The notes under the pieces are model-generated. The model was given only the letters and a program-made list of their open reading frames with translations, was not told where the DNA came from and made no database searches. A stretch of 64,000 nucleotides of DNA, from assembly GCF_900129175.1 (NCBI RefSeq), contig NZ_FQUI01000003.1:1-64000 (forward strand), given 5' to 3'. The translations under genes and the position numbers were made by a program. The stretch comes from Marinitoga hydrogenitolerans DSM 16785. Its GTDB lineage: Bacteria > Thermotogota > Thermotogae > Petrotogales > Petrotogaceae. Numbering within the stretch: position 1 is the stretch's first letter; every line of letters starts with the position of its first letter. Shown here piece by piece: positions 52,691 through 62,000 of this stretch.

Positions 52691-52716
52691 CTAAAATTTT
52701 TGTTAGGGGGGATAAA

Positions 52717-52949
52717 ATGTTTGATATTTTAATCAAAAATGCAAAATTAAGGAATTATAAAAAGTTAAAGGACATTGGCATAAAAGATGGTTGTATTATT
52801 AAAATTTCAGATAAATTAACTACAAACTTGACATTGGAAATGAAGCGAATTTAGTTGTATTAAATGTAAATAGCGAACTTGAAGTATTTAGAAATCATAA
52901 TAAACCAGAATATGTAATTTTTAAAGGAAAACTCACAAATTTACAATAA
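52717..52949 (+). pseudogene. Internally deleted cytosine-deaminase-like amidohydrolase
   Basis: A remnant with both ends of an amidohydrolase gene but no middle. From ATG 52717 (after GGGGGG) the frame reads MFDILIKNAKLRNYKKLKDI then GIKDGCIIKIS, the normal start of a cytosine deaminase or related amidohydrolase, and stops at 52852-52854. In another frame, from about 52836, it reads GNEANLVVLNVNSELEVFRN then HNKPEYVIFKGKLTNL, the normal C-terminal end, with stop at 52947. A family member needs about 400 residues; some 320 are missing, including all metal ligands. A single deletion near 52830 with loss of frame explains it. Confidence 0.85.
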
Positions 52950-53044
52950 AAGTTACAAAATATTTAAAAACATCCCCGGTGTATTTACTAACATGTTATA
53001 TTCAAGATATAAAATAATATGTTAAGAATTTATGGGGGGATTTT

Positions 53045-54451
53045 ATGAATAAAAATATAAAAAGTATTTTATTTGAAAAATATTTTGAAAGTGAAAAAAT
53101 AGGAGTTTTAATAATTAGTGATTGGAAAATGCTATATATGAATGACTCTTTTAAAGAGTTATCTAAATTGTTTGGGTTAAATGTGGATAAAATATCTCCG
53201 CTTGATATTTATAGAAATTATAATAAATATTTAATGGAAAATAGCGAATTAATAGAATTAAAAGGTTTGATTGATCATATAAAGATATTTAATCACTCAA
53301 ATACAGGAACGAACGCTTTTTTTAAAGATATAATGGAATTTAATGGAAGATACCTAGAATTTAATTTTGAAGGATTAATTATTGAGGATAAAAAATATTA
53401 TTTTATTACAGTTTTAGATATGACTAATGAAATAAAATTACTTGATTATAAATATTTATCTATATCTAAAAAAATAAGTGAGTTAAGTTTTAAAGAATTG
53501 TCAAAAGCCAATTTTGATAGTAGAAAAATATATATAAAAATCTTTAATCTTTTAAAAGATTTTAATATTGTTGCGGAAATGGTTGTAGCCACTTTAAAAA
53601 ACGATAACCAAATTCATATTGAATTTGGAATTATTGACAAAATAAATTTATCAGGGAAAATTTATGACAGAAAAAGTAAAAGTTTAACAGCATATGTTAT
53701 AGATAAAAATAAAAAAATTTATATTCCAAATTCACTTGATTATGTTTTACCTGATGGGTATAAGATACACCATGTTGGAGATGCTAAGCCATATAGTGTT
53801 TTTGGAGTTCCGTTAAGAGATGAAAATAATAAAGCTTATGGTGCGATATTATATGAAAGACCAAATATTCATAATTTTTCTAAATTGGAACTTACGCTAT
53901 TAGATGAAGTAACTTATGCAATTCAGTCTGTGATAAGATTTAGCAAATTATATGGAGAATTGCATAGAGAAAAGGAAAGATATTATGAAATGTCCATAAA
54001 GGATCATTTAACAAAAGCATATAATAGAACATTTATGGAAGAATATTTAAAAAAATCTTATGAAAAAATAAAACGATATGACGAAGATATAGTTTTAAGT
54101 TTTATAGATATAGATAATTTTAAAATGATCAATGATAAATTTGGACATGATTATGGAGATATGTGTTTAACAATATTTTCGGAAGCAGTCTTTGAAAATA
54201 TTAGAGAATCAGATATTTTTACAAGATATGGTGGAGATGAGTTCGTTATAATATTTCCTAATACTACAATGAAAAAAGCCAGTAATGTAATGCGGAGAAT
54301 AAGGAAGGTATTGAATAAATTAGAAGAACCTATAGAAATTTCCTATGGTATAATGAAAATTAACAAAAATATAACATTAAAAGATAATATAAATAGAGTT
54401 GATAAATTAATGTATGAAATGAAAAGAATAAAAAACACCGGGACAAAATAA
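53045..54451 (+). CDS. Diguanylate cyclase with PAS-like and GAF-like domains
   Basis: A 468-residue cytoplasmic signalling protein. Residues 10-135 are PAS-like (GVLIISDWKMLYMNDSFKEL, then a second strand set). Residues 150-295 are GAF-like. Residues 310-465 are a GGDEF domain with an intact active site GGDEF at 396-400 (RYGGDEFVII) and the metal Asp in LSFIDIDNFKMINDKFGHDYGD. It should make c-di-GMP. No RxxD inhibitory site is evident ahead of the motif. GGGGGGA precedes the ATG. It is convergent with tex. Confidence 0.92.
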   Translation: MNKNIKSILFEKYFESEKIGVLIISDWKMLYMNDSFKELSKLFGLNVDKISPLDIYRNYNKYLMENSELIELKGLIDHIKIFNHSNTGTNAFFKDIMEFNGRYLEFNFEGLIIEDKKYYFITVLDMTNEIKLLDYKYLSISKKISELSFKELSKANFDSRKIYIKIFNLLKDFNIVAEMVVATLKNDNQIHIEFGIIDKINLSGKIYDRKSKSLTAYVIDKNKKIYIPNSLDYVLPDGYKIHHVGDAKPYSVFGVPLRDENNKAYGAILYERPNIHNFSKLELTLLDEVTYAIQSVIRFSKLYGELHREKERYYEMSIKDHLTKAYNRTFMEEYLKKSYEKIKRYDEDIVLSFIDIDNFKMINDKFGHDYGDMCLTIFSEAVFENIRESDIFTRYGGDEFVIIFPNTTMKKASNVMRRIRKVLNKLEEPIEISYGIMKINKNITLKDNINRVDKLMYEMKRIKNTGTK

Positions 54452-54467
54452 AATTCCCGGTGTTTTT
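54431..54467. terminator. Bidirectional terminator between the GGDEF gene and tex
   Basis: aaaaacaccggga/tcccggtgttttt stem (54431-54443 with 54455-54467). The stem contains the last codons of the GGDEF gene and abuts the tex stop codon. Confidence 0.9.
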
Positions 54468-56609
54468 TTATGATCTCAACTTTAAATTAATTCTTTTCAA
54501 ATCTTTATCTATATCTAAGATTTCTACAGTTACTATCTGATTTATACCTAAAACCTCAGAAGGATGTTTTATGAACTTCTCAGAAACATTTGATTTATGT
54601 ATTAATCCATTTTCTTTAATACCAAGATCAACAAAAGCTCCAAAATCTGTTATATTTGTAACTCTTCCTTGCAAAATCATGCCTATTTTTAAATCATCGA
54701 AGGTTAAAACATCTTCATATAACAATGGTTGAGGTAATTCATCTCTTAAATCTCTCCCAGGTTTTTGTAATTCAGAAATAATATCCTTTAATGTATATTC
54801 ACCTATTTCTAATTTTTTGGATAATTCTTGAATATTTATAGTATTTAACTTTTCTCTTATCGAATTTAATTTTTCGTTATCTAGTATATCTTCTTTTTTG
54901 AAACCTAAAAAATTCAACAATTCTTCAGTTTTTTCATAACTTTCTGGATGTATACCTGTTACTTCTAAAGGATTATTTCCATCAAAAATTCTTAAAAAAC
55001 CTGCAGATTGTTCAAAAGCTTTTTCGCCAAAACCTTTAACTTTTAGCAATTCTTTTCGTTCTTTAAAAGGTCCATTTTTTTCACGATATTTAACAATATT
55101 TTCAGCTAATTTTGGTGTAATACCAGAAATATATTGTAATAAAGCAGAAGATGCTGTGTTTAAATTAACTCCAACGAGGTTAACAACATGTTCAACGGTA
55201 TTTTCAAGCTTTTCTTTTAATAATTTTTGATTCATATCATGTTGATATTGTCCTACTCCTAAAGATTTTGGGTCTATTTTTACAAATTCTGCTAAAGGAT
55301 CTTGTATTCTTCTACCAATACTAATAGCCCCTCTTACAGTGACGTCTAAATCTGGAAATTCTTTTACGGCTAATTTTGAAGCGGAATATACTGAAGCACC
55401 AGATTCATCTGCAAAGATATATTTTAAATTTAAATTATGTTTTTTAATTGTATCTACTATAAATTTTTGTGTTTCCCTTGAAGCAGTACCGTTTCCAATG
55501 ACAATTAAATTTAAATTATATTTTTTTATTAAATACAAAACAATTTTTTCGGCATTTTCAAAATCATTTTGTGGAGGAACAGGATAGATTGTATTATTTT
55601 CTAAGAATTTACCAGATTCATCTAATGCTACAACTTTACATCCAGTTCTATATCCTGGGTCTATAGCTAAAACTCTTTTGTTTTTTAAAGGAGGAGTAAG
55701 CAATAATTCTTTTAGATTTTTAGAAAATAATTCAATGGATTTTTCTTCGGCCCTTTGAGTTAAAATATTTCTTACTTCATTTGAAATGGAAGGAAATAAC
55801 ATATTTTTAAAACCATAGTCTAAACCTTCTTTTATTATTTTATTATTTTCCTCAAATTTAGTTAAATAAAAGTTATAAAGTTTTTCAATATACTTATCAT
55901 CAATAGTTAATTTAACACTTAAAATGCCATCCTTTTCTCCTCTGTTTAAGGATAAAACTCTATAATTTGGGATTTTGGATATTTTTTGAGAAAATTCATG
56001 ATACATATCGTATTTTGTTTTTTCTTCAATATATTTTTTCTTTTTGTTACTTTCAATATATCCATATTTTAAAAGGTCATTTCTTAAAGTTTTTCTTATT
56101 CTTTCGTTATGTGCAAAATATTGACCTATTATATATTTTACACCATCTAAAGCTTCTTTGGTTGAAGTAATCTTTTCATTAATAAAATTTTCAGCTTCTT
56201 TGTTTATATCTTTGACTTCCTGTAATAATATTTTTTGTGCAAAGGGTTCTAATCCATTTTCAATAGCAATATCAGCTTTTGTTTTCTTTCTTTTTTTATA
56301 AGGTAAATAAAGATCTTCAACCTCACTTAATTTTATTGCATTTAATATTTTATTTTTTAAATCTTCTGTAAGTTTTCCCTGTTCCTCGATAGATTTTAAT
56401 ACACTTTCTTTTCTCTTTTCTAATTCTGTATAGTATTGGAATAATTCTGAAATTTTTCTTACTTCTTCTTCTGTTAAATTTCCCGTAGCTTCTTTTCTAT
56501 ATCGGCTAATAAATGGAATAGTGTTTCCATTATTTAATAATTCAATAGTATTTTTTACCTGCCAAGTTTTAACTTTTAATTCAGAAGTAATTGCTTCAAT
56601 TATGTTCAT
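54468..56609 (-). CDS. tex: Tex-family RNA-binding transcription accessory protein
   Basis: A 713-residue Tex protein. The N-terminal helical part (ISRYRKEATGNLTEEEVRKI) is followed by a YqgF-like domain (RVLAIDPGYRTGCKVVALDE), helix-hairpin-helix repeats (VGVNLNTASSALLQYISGIT, then FKERKELLKVKGFGEKAFEQ) and a C-terminal S1 RNA-binding domain (GMILQGRVTNITDFGAFVDLG). Tex binds nucleic acid and affects transcription and ribosome-related stress. It is followed directly by the terminator it shares with the GGDEF gene. GAGGTGAG precedes the ATG. Confidence 0.96.
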   Translation of the reverse strand: MNIIEAITSELKVKTWQVKNTIELLNNGNTIPFISRYRKEATGNLTEEEVRKISELFQYYTELEKRKESVLKSIEEQGKLTEDLKNKILNAIKLSEVEDLYLPYKKRKKTKADIAIENGLEPFAQKILLQEVKDINKEAENFINEKITSTKEALDGVKYIIGQYFAHNERIRKTLRNDLLKYGYIESNKKKKYIEEKTKYDMYHEFSQKISKIPNYRVLSLNRGEKDGILSVKLTIDDKYIEKLYNFYLTKFEENNKIIKEGLDYGFKNMLFPSISNEVRNILTQRAEEKSIELFSKNLKELLLTPPLKNKRVLAIDPGYRTGCKVVALDESGKFLENNTIYPVPPQNDFENAEKIVLYLIKKYNLNLIVIGNGTASRETQKFIVDTIKKHNLNLKYIFADESGASVYSASKLAVKEFPDLDVTVRGAISIGRRIQDPLAEFVKIDPKSLGVGQYQHDMNQKLLKEKLENTVEHVVNLVGVNLNTASSALLQYISGITPKLAENIVKYREKNGPFKERKELLKVKGFGEKAFEQSAGFLRIFDGNNPLEVTGIHPESYEKTEELLNFLGFKKEDILDNEKLNSIREKLNTINIQELSKKLEIGEYTLKDIISELQKPGRDLRDELPQPLLYEDVLTFDDLKIGMILQGRVTNITDFGAFVDLGIKENGLIHKSNVSEKFIKHPSEVLGINQIVTVEILDIDKDLKRINLKLRS

Positions 56610-56652
56610 TTTCTCACCTCATCTTTATAAGGAATTAACAACTAAATAAAAA

Positions 56653-56669
56653 CAGGGATTTTCTCCCTG
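56653..56669 (-). terminator. Terminator after tig
   Basis: caggga/tccctg stem (56653-56658 with 56664-56669) with U-rich end on the minus strand, between tig and tex. Confidence 0.8.
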
Positions 56670-56682
56670 CTTTTATTTATAA

Positions 56683-57966
56683 TTAATTTTCTTCTTTTTC
56701 TTCTTTCTCTTTTTGTTTTTCTTCAAAATCTTCAACTTCAATTACTTGAACTTTTTCCGCAATATATTCGGCAACTTTTTTACTTAAAATATCCCACATT
56801 AAGTTTCCTAATATTTCCGCATTCGAGTAGATAATTTCTCTTGCTTTATCATAGGGGATTCTATACATTTGAGCAAATGAATGGACAGAATCGCTTAATT
56901 CTTTTTCTTCTACTTTTATATCATTTTCATCTGCAATTTTATTTATAATAGTCATTTCTTTAATGGATTTTAAAGCTTGTTCTTTTAATTCATTTATGTA
57001 AGCTTCTTCTCCACCATGTTTTTCAACTTCTTCTTCGTATTTCCCGTTTTGTTTTACTCTTTCTAATGTTTTATTAACAAAATCATCAATAGTTTCATCT
57101 GATACGTCAACTTCAACATACTTGTGTAATTCAGCTAAAACATAATTTTTTATATAATCATCTTTCCATACTTTAAATGATTCTGCTCCTTCTTTAGATA
57201 ATTTCTCTTTTAATTCAAGTACAGAATTTATTTCAGCATCTAATGTTTTAGCAATATCATCAGTTAATTCAGGAACAATTCTTTTAAATACACCTTCTAC
57301 TGTTATTTGATATAAATATTTTTTATCTTCAAATTCTCTATTTATTTCAACATAATCTCCTTTTTTCTTACCTATTAAATCTGTAACCATAGGTCTTTTA
57401 TCTTCTTCGTATAACACATATTCGCTTTCTTTATCTTTGAATAATTCTTTACCTTCTTCATTTAAAACTGTATATTTTACTTTTACCAAGTCGCCAATTT
57501 CAGCAGGTTCTTCCTTTTCTTCTAAAATAGGATTTTCTTCTAATAAATCTTTTATTCTATCTTCAACAAATTTTTCCACAATTTCTTTTTCAGTCGGAAC
57601 TTCAACTTTTAATTCTTCGAATTTTGTAGAAACAACTTCTGGATGTTCGTGTATTAATACTTCAACTTCTGCAGAATCGCTATCCAAAGCAAAAGATTCT
57701 ATATATGGCCCAAACAAAACTTTAGCATCTTTGAATTCATCTTCAACTTTTTCGATTAAAATTTCTCTAACCATTTCAGCAAAATCCTCACCAAATTTAA
57801 TTTTCATAACCTTTTTAGGAACTTTACCCTTTCTGAATCCATGAAAAGTATACCTTTGATTTAATTCTCTAACTATCTGGTTTTCAGCGTTGTCGATATC
57901 CTTTTTATCAAATTTTACCAAATATCTTTTTACATTTTTTTCTTCTGATATAATTTCTTTTTGCAT
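56683..57966 (-). CDS. tig: Trigger factor
   Basis: A 427-residue ribosome-associated chaperone. The N-terminal ribosome-binding signature FHGFRKGKVPKKVMK includes the GFRxGKxP motif. A PPIase domain lies around 155-235 (EIGDLVKVKYTVLNEEGKEL), and a helical C-terminal domain follows, ending in an acidic Lys/Glu tail. It docks on ribosomal protein L23 and shields nascent chains. The ATG at 57966 follows GGAGTG; a GTG three codons upstream is inside that site. The highly charged tail is longer than in E. coli. Confidence 0.96.
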   Translation of the reverse strand: MQKEIISEEKNVKRYLVKFDKKDIDNAENQIVRELNQRYTFHGFRKGKVPKKVMKIKFGEDFAEMVREILIEKVEDEFKDAKVLFGPYIESFALDSDSAEVEVLIHEHPEVVSTKFEELKVEVPTEKEIVEKFVEDRIKDLLEENPILEEKEEPAEIGDLVKVKYTVLNEEGKELFKDKESEYVLYEEDKRPMVTDLIGKKKGDYVEINREFEDKKYLYQITVEGVFKRIVPELTDDIAKTLDAEINSVLELKEKLSKEGAESFKVWKDDYIKNYVLAELHKYVEVDVSDETIDDFVNKTLERVKQNGKYEEEVEKHGGEEAYINELKEQALKSIKEMTIINKIADENDIKVEEKELSDSVHSFAQMYRIPYDKAREIIYSNAEILGNLMWDILSKKVAEYIAEKVQVIEVEDFEEKQKEKEEKEEN

Positions 57967-58209
57967 TTTCAACACTCCTTTTTTGATTTTATTTCTAAAT
58001 TATATTATACAAGGAATTTACTTTAATACTGTTAAAATTAGGTCAAAATAGGATTTCAAGGAAGTAATAACTTATATAACTTGAAGATTTTGTAGTATAA
58101 AATGATTATATATCAAATTAAAAAGGTGTTTTATAAATATTTTATGATAGGTGGCTTTTTTTTTAAAAAATTTTGATGTATAATAAATTTATGGGGATAG
58201 GAGGTGGAG

Positions 58210-59871
58210 ATGTTGAATAAAAAAAGTTTAAAGGATTTATTGTTTAATAATGTATTTGTTATTATGCTGGTTTTAGCGCTAATAATGATTTTGATTACTG
58301 TGTTATCAACTAATATATTTTTTAAAAAATTATACAATTCTACTATAAAGCAATCTGTGATAGCTCTTTCGAGATATTTTAATGATAATTTTAAATATTT
58401 AGATTATTATAGTGTGGAATATGGAAAAAAGGTTGAAAAATTATTAGATGAAATGTATTCTGTTTATACAAAGGGTAATTTTTTTTCTGAGTATAAAAGG
58501 TTTAAGTCTGAAAAACTTACTGAATATCCAATGATTAGAGATATAAATTATTATATAATTAGCAAAGATGGGATAATTATACAAACAGATTATCAAAAGG
58601 ATTTAAATCTAAATTTAGCTCAAAGGATTCCAAATTATTGGAAAGTATTAAATACGAGATTAGTTAAAGAATCTAAGTTTATTGAAAAAATATCTTTTGA
58701 AATAAAAACAAATTATCCAAGAATATATGGATATAGATTAATGGATAATGGTAATATTTTTGAAATAGGCGTATTGTTTGATGAGAGAGCAATCCCGAAA
58801 TTTTATAAAGGTATAGATTCGATAAGCTTTAATTTCATTGAAGGAATATATAGTTATAACACATCTTTTATACCGTATTCTTCAGAATATCCGCTTTTAG
58901 ATAAAGAAGAAAAGGATATTTTTAATGAATTAGACGCATCAAAGGACTTTACCCAAAACTTTATTGTAAAAGAACTTTCTAATGGTAAAAGAGTATATAT
59001 ATATTTGAAATGGCAGCCGGAAAATGGTTATCCTTTAGTTTCTTTGACTAAAATAATTCTTGATTTTTCTGATTTAGTTAAGACTAAAAATTATATAATT
59101 TTTATATCTTTGATTTTAATTGGTTTATTTGTTTTTATTTTTACACTATATATTAATTATAATGCGTTAAAAGTTGAAAAGCCATTATTGAAATTAATAA
59201 AAGATATTGAAAATGGTAAGGTAGAAGAAATAGAAACAAACATCATAGAAATAGACACATTGATAAAATATTATTCACATCTTGTTTCAACTCTGGTTAA
59301 AAAACTTGAAGAAGAAGAAAATGAATTAATTAATTTAAAAAAGAAATTTGAGATGATTGAAAAGGAAAGAGACGTGTTATATGATATGGCTTTAAAAGAT
59401 GAATTAACAAAGTTTTTTAATAAGAAAGGTTCTATGAAAATCTTTCAAAGAATAATAAGCAATAAAGAAAGTTTTTGTGTAGTATATATTAATTTAGACA
59501 ATTATAATAATGTTTTGGAAAGAATGGGGGAAAATGTTGCAGATGATATGATTATAACTTTGTCTGAAATAATAAAAAAGACAATTAGAGATAGAGACTT
59601 TGTATTTAGAATTAGTGAAGATGAGTTTTTGGTTTTAATAAGATATGTTAATTTGGAAATATCACAAAAAATCTTGAAAAGACTTGTTGATTTTGTAAAG
59701 AAGTTTAATATAACAACAGATAAAGATTATAAGATTTCAATTAGTTATGGCCTTTTAGAATATAAGGGTCAAAGTGTAGAAAAAATATATATAGAGGCGA
59801 AAAAAAAGATGGAAGAGATGAAGGAAAAGAAAAAAGAACTTTTAAGAAAATTAAAAAATAATAAGGAGTAA
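58210..59871 (+). CDS. Membrane protein with a degenerate GGDEF domain
   Basis: A 553-residue membrane sensor. One membrane segment near residues 16-36 and another near 297-317 flank an extracytoplasmic domain of about 260 residues with a Cache-like pattern. A coiled coil (about 355-395) leads to a GGDEF-family domain whose active site reads SEDEF (S469-F473; FRISEDEFLVL). The metal Asp region is INLDNYNNVLERMGEN. Loss of both glycines makes cyclase activity unlikely; it may act as a receptor. The ATG at 58210 is 5 nt after AGGAGG. A gap of 4 bp leads to the metallo-hydrolase gene. Confidence 0.88.
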   Translation: MLNKKSLKDLLFNNVFVIMLVLALIMILITVLSTNIFFKKLYNSTIKQSVIALSRYFNDNFKYLDYYSVEYGKKVEKLLDEMYSVYTKGNFFSEYKRFKSEKLTEYPMIRDINYYIISKDGIIIQTDYQKDLNLNLAQRIPNYWKVLNTRLVKESKFIEKISFEIKTNYPRIYGYRLMDNGNIFEIGVLFDERAIPKFYKGIDSISFNFIEGIYSYNTSFIPYSSEYPLLDKEEKDIFNELDASKDFTQNFIVKELSNGKRVYIYLKWQPENGYPLVSLTKIILDFSDLVKTKNYIIFISLILIGLFVFIFTLYINYNALKVEKPLLKLIKDIENGKVEEIETNIIEIDTLIKYYSHLVSTLVKKLEEEENELINLKKKFEMIEKERDVLYDMALKDELTKFFNKKGSMKIFQRIISNKESFCVVYINLDNYNNVLERMGENVADDMIITLSEIIKKTIRDRDFVFRISEDEFLVLIRYVNLEISQKILKRLVDFVKKFNITTDKDYKISISYGLLEYKGQSVEKIYIEAKKKMEEMKEKKKELLRKLKNNKE

Positions 59872-59875
59872 AAAA

Positions 59876-60544
59876 ATGGATATAATTCCTTTTTATAAAA
59901 AAAATAATATAAAAGTTTATTTGTTTATTATGCCTCCTTTTGGAGTTAATACATATCTTATAATTTCAAAAAAATCATTGATAATTGTGGATCCAGGTAA
60001 AGGTAGTAAAGAATTTTTTGATTCTTTAAATTTATTTAATATTAATAACTTTGATTATAAAGGGATAATAATAACACATACTCATTATGATCATATTGTT
60101 GGGGTAAAAGAATTTGAAGGGTTTCGAATAATGGTGCCTGAGAAGGATAAAGAGGGTATAATAGATGAGTCTAAAAATTTAAGTTATTTATTTGGTGAAA
60201 ATTTTAATATGAATATAAAATTTGCAACAATATATGAAGGTTACTATAATTTTGGAGATTTGAAATTTTTGGCATCATATTATCCAGGCCACACACCGGG
60301 TTCTATGATTTATGATTTTGGAGAATTTATTTTTACTGGTGATTTTATATTTTGTGACTCTATTGGCAGAACAGATTTACCTTATGGAGATGAAGAAGCT
60401 ATGTTTGAATCTTTAAAAAATTTTAATGAATATATTAAATCTAAAAAAGATAGCACAATTATAATGCCTGGACATATGGAAGTCTGTACTTTGAAAGAAT
60501 TAAAAGACACTAATATCTTTTTAAAATATGGAGGTAAAAAATGA
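59876..60544 (+). CDS. Metallo-beta-lactamase fold hydrolase (glyoxalase II-like)
   Basis: A 222-residue binuclear-metal hydrolase. HTHYDH (H68, H70, D72, H73) is the core motif. The remaining ligands are in YPGHTPGSMIY, TGDFIFCDSIGRTD and PGHMEVC. The pattern resembles glyoxalase II-like proteins in bacteria lacking a full glyoxalase system; the substrate is uncertain. It overlaps purB by 4 bp, and the upstream gene ends 4 bp before it. The three genes form one operon. Confidence 0.92.
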   Translation: MDIIPFYKKNNIKVYLFIMPPFGVNTYLIISKKSLIIVDPGKGSKEFFDSLNLFNINNFDYKGIIITHTHYDHIVGVKEFEGFRIMVPEKDKEGIIDESKNLSYLFGENFNMNIKFATIYEGYYNFGDLKFLASYYPGHTPGSMIYDFGEFIFTGDFIFCDSIGRTDLPYGDEEAMFESLKNFNEYIKSKKDSTIIMPGHMEVCTLKELKDTNIFLKYGGKK

Positions 60545-61836
60545 TTGAAAGATACTCTTTATCCCCGATGAAAGAATTATGGAGTGAAGAAAAAAAATAT
60601 AAACGTTGGTTAGAAATAGAATTATCAGTGGTAGAAGCTTTTGAAGAAAAAAGGTTAGCGCCTAAAGGTACAGCAAAAAAATTAAGAGAACAGGCAAAAA
60701 TAAATGTGAATAAAATTTTAGAAATTGAAAGTGTAGTAGATCATGATGTAATTGCATTTATTAAATCAATTACAGACAATATGGGAGATGAGGCTAGATA
60801 CTTTCATAAAGGATTAACTTCTTCTGATATAGTAGATACAGCATGGTCTTTGGGTTTAAAAAGAGCAGGAGAAATAATATTAGAAGAGATGAAAAAATTA
60901 TCCCAGATTCTAAAAGAAAAAGCTATAAAATACAAATATTTATATACAGTAGGAAGATCTCATGGCGTTCATGCTGAACCGACATCATTTGGTTTAAAAA
61001 TGTTGTCATATCTTGCTGAATTGGAGAGAAATATAAAACGATTTGAAATATCTATTGAAAATATATCTTATGGGAAATTAAGTGGGGCAGTAGGAAATTA
61101 TGCAAATATAGATCCAGAAATAGAAAAAATAGCATTAAATAAATTAGGATTAAAACCAGAAACAGTAGCAACACAAGTTGTTCCAAGGGATAGACATGCA
61201 GAATTTTTATCTTCATTAGCGTTAATTGGTGCTGGGATTGAAAGAATTGCAATTGAAATTAGACATTTACAAAAAACAGAAGTATTAGAAGCTCAAGAAC
61301 CATTTAAAAAAGGTCAAAGAGGTTCTTCAGCAATGCCTCATAAAAAGAATCCTATATTATGTGAAAGATTAACAGGAATGGCGAGAATGTTGCGAAGCTA
61401 CACTGTTGCCGGATATGAAAATATAGCCTTGTGGCATGAAAGAGATATATCTCATTCTTCTGTGGAAAGAGTATTTTTACCAGATGCAACATTAATTGCA
61501 TTTTATATGGTCAAAAAAGTTCAATATCTTATAGATAATCTAATTGTGAATGAAGATAGAATAAAAGAAACATTTGAAAAGTCATATAATCTTGTATATT
61601 CCCAGAGAGTATTGCTATCATTAATAGATAAAGGGCTAAGCCGTGAAGAAAGCTATAAATTTGTTCAAAAATATGCATTAAAAGCATGGGAAGAAAGAAA
61701 AGACTTTAAAAAAATATTATGGGAAGAAAATAAAATAAAAGAGCTATTTACACGTGAAGACTTTGAAAATATATTTACTCCGGATTATTATTTGAGAAAT
61801 ATTGATGCAATATATAAAAGATTCAATTTAAAATAA
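60541..61836 (+). CDS. purB: Adenylosuccinate lyase
   Basis: A 431-residue lyase of the fumarase/aspartase superfamily acting twice in purine synthesis: on SAICAR and on adenylosuccinate. The family signature GSSAMPHKKNPILCERLTGM holds the catalytic loop. The first region has GLTSSDIVDTAWSL and the His region VGRSHGVHAEPTSFG. Length is normal for thermophilic PurB. The ATG overlaps the previous stop (ATGA). No other pur genes are next to it. A terminator follows. Confidence 0.97.
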   Translation: MIERYSLSPMKELWSEEKKYKRWLEIELSVVEAFEEKRLAPKGTAKKLREQAKINVNKILEIESVVDHDVIAFIKSITDNMGDEARYFHKGLTSSDIVDTAWSLGLKRAGEIILEEMKKLSQILKEKAIKYKYLYTVGRSHGVHAEPTSFGLKMLSYLAELERNIKRFEISIENISYGKLSGAVGNYANIDPEIEKIALNKLGLKPETVATQVVPRDRHAEFLSSLALIGAGIERIAIEIRHLQKTEVLEAQEPFKKGQRGSSAMPHKKNPILCERLTGMARMLRSYTVAGYENIALWHERDISHSSVERVFLPDATLIAFYMVKKVQYLIDNLIVNEDRIKETFEKSYNLVYSQRVLLSLIDKGLSREESYKFVQKYALKAWEERKDFKKILWEENKIKELFTREDFENIFTPDYYLRNIDAIYKRFNLK

Positions 61837-61870
61837 AAAATGAGAATTTGGAATTGAACAAAATAAAAAG

Positions 61871-61896
61871 TAAAATCCCCATAAATGGGGATTTTA
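61871..61896 (+). terminator. Terminator after purB
   Basis: taaaatccccat/atggggatttta stem (61871-61882 with 61885-61896), 2-nt loop. The flanks are A/T-rich. The following spacer to 62000 holds nothing I can identify. Confidence 0.8.
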
Positions 61897-62000
61897 TTAA
61901 TTTAAGATTGTGTGCAGTTATATCTTTTCGATTATATAATACTCAATATGGTAATTTATTTTTTTCTTAATTACCTACACTTTTCGTGGGAGAACTATTT

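Noticed and set aside
53740-54460. Second EAL or HD-GYP domain in the GGDEF protein at 53045
   Set aside because: The frame ends shortly after the GGDEF domain and no such motif is present.
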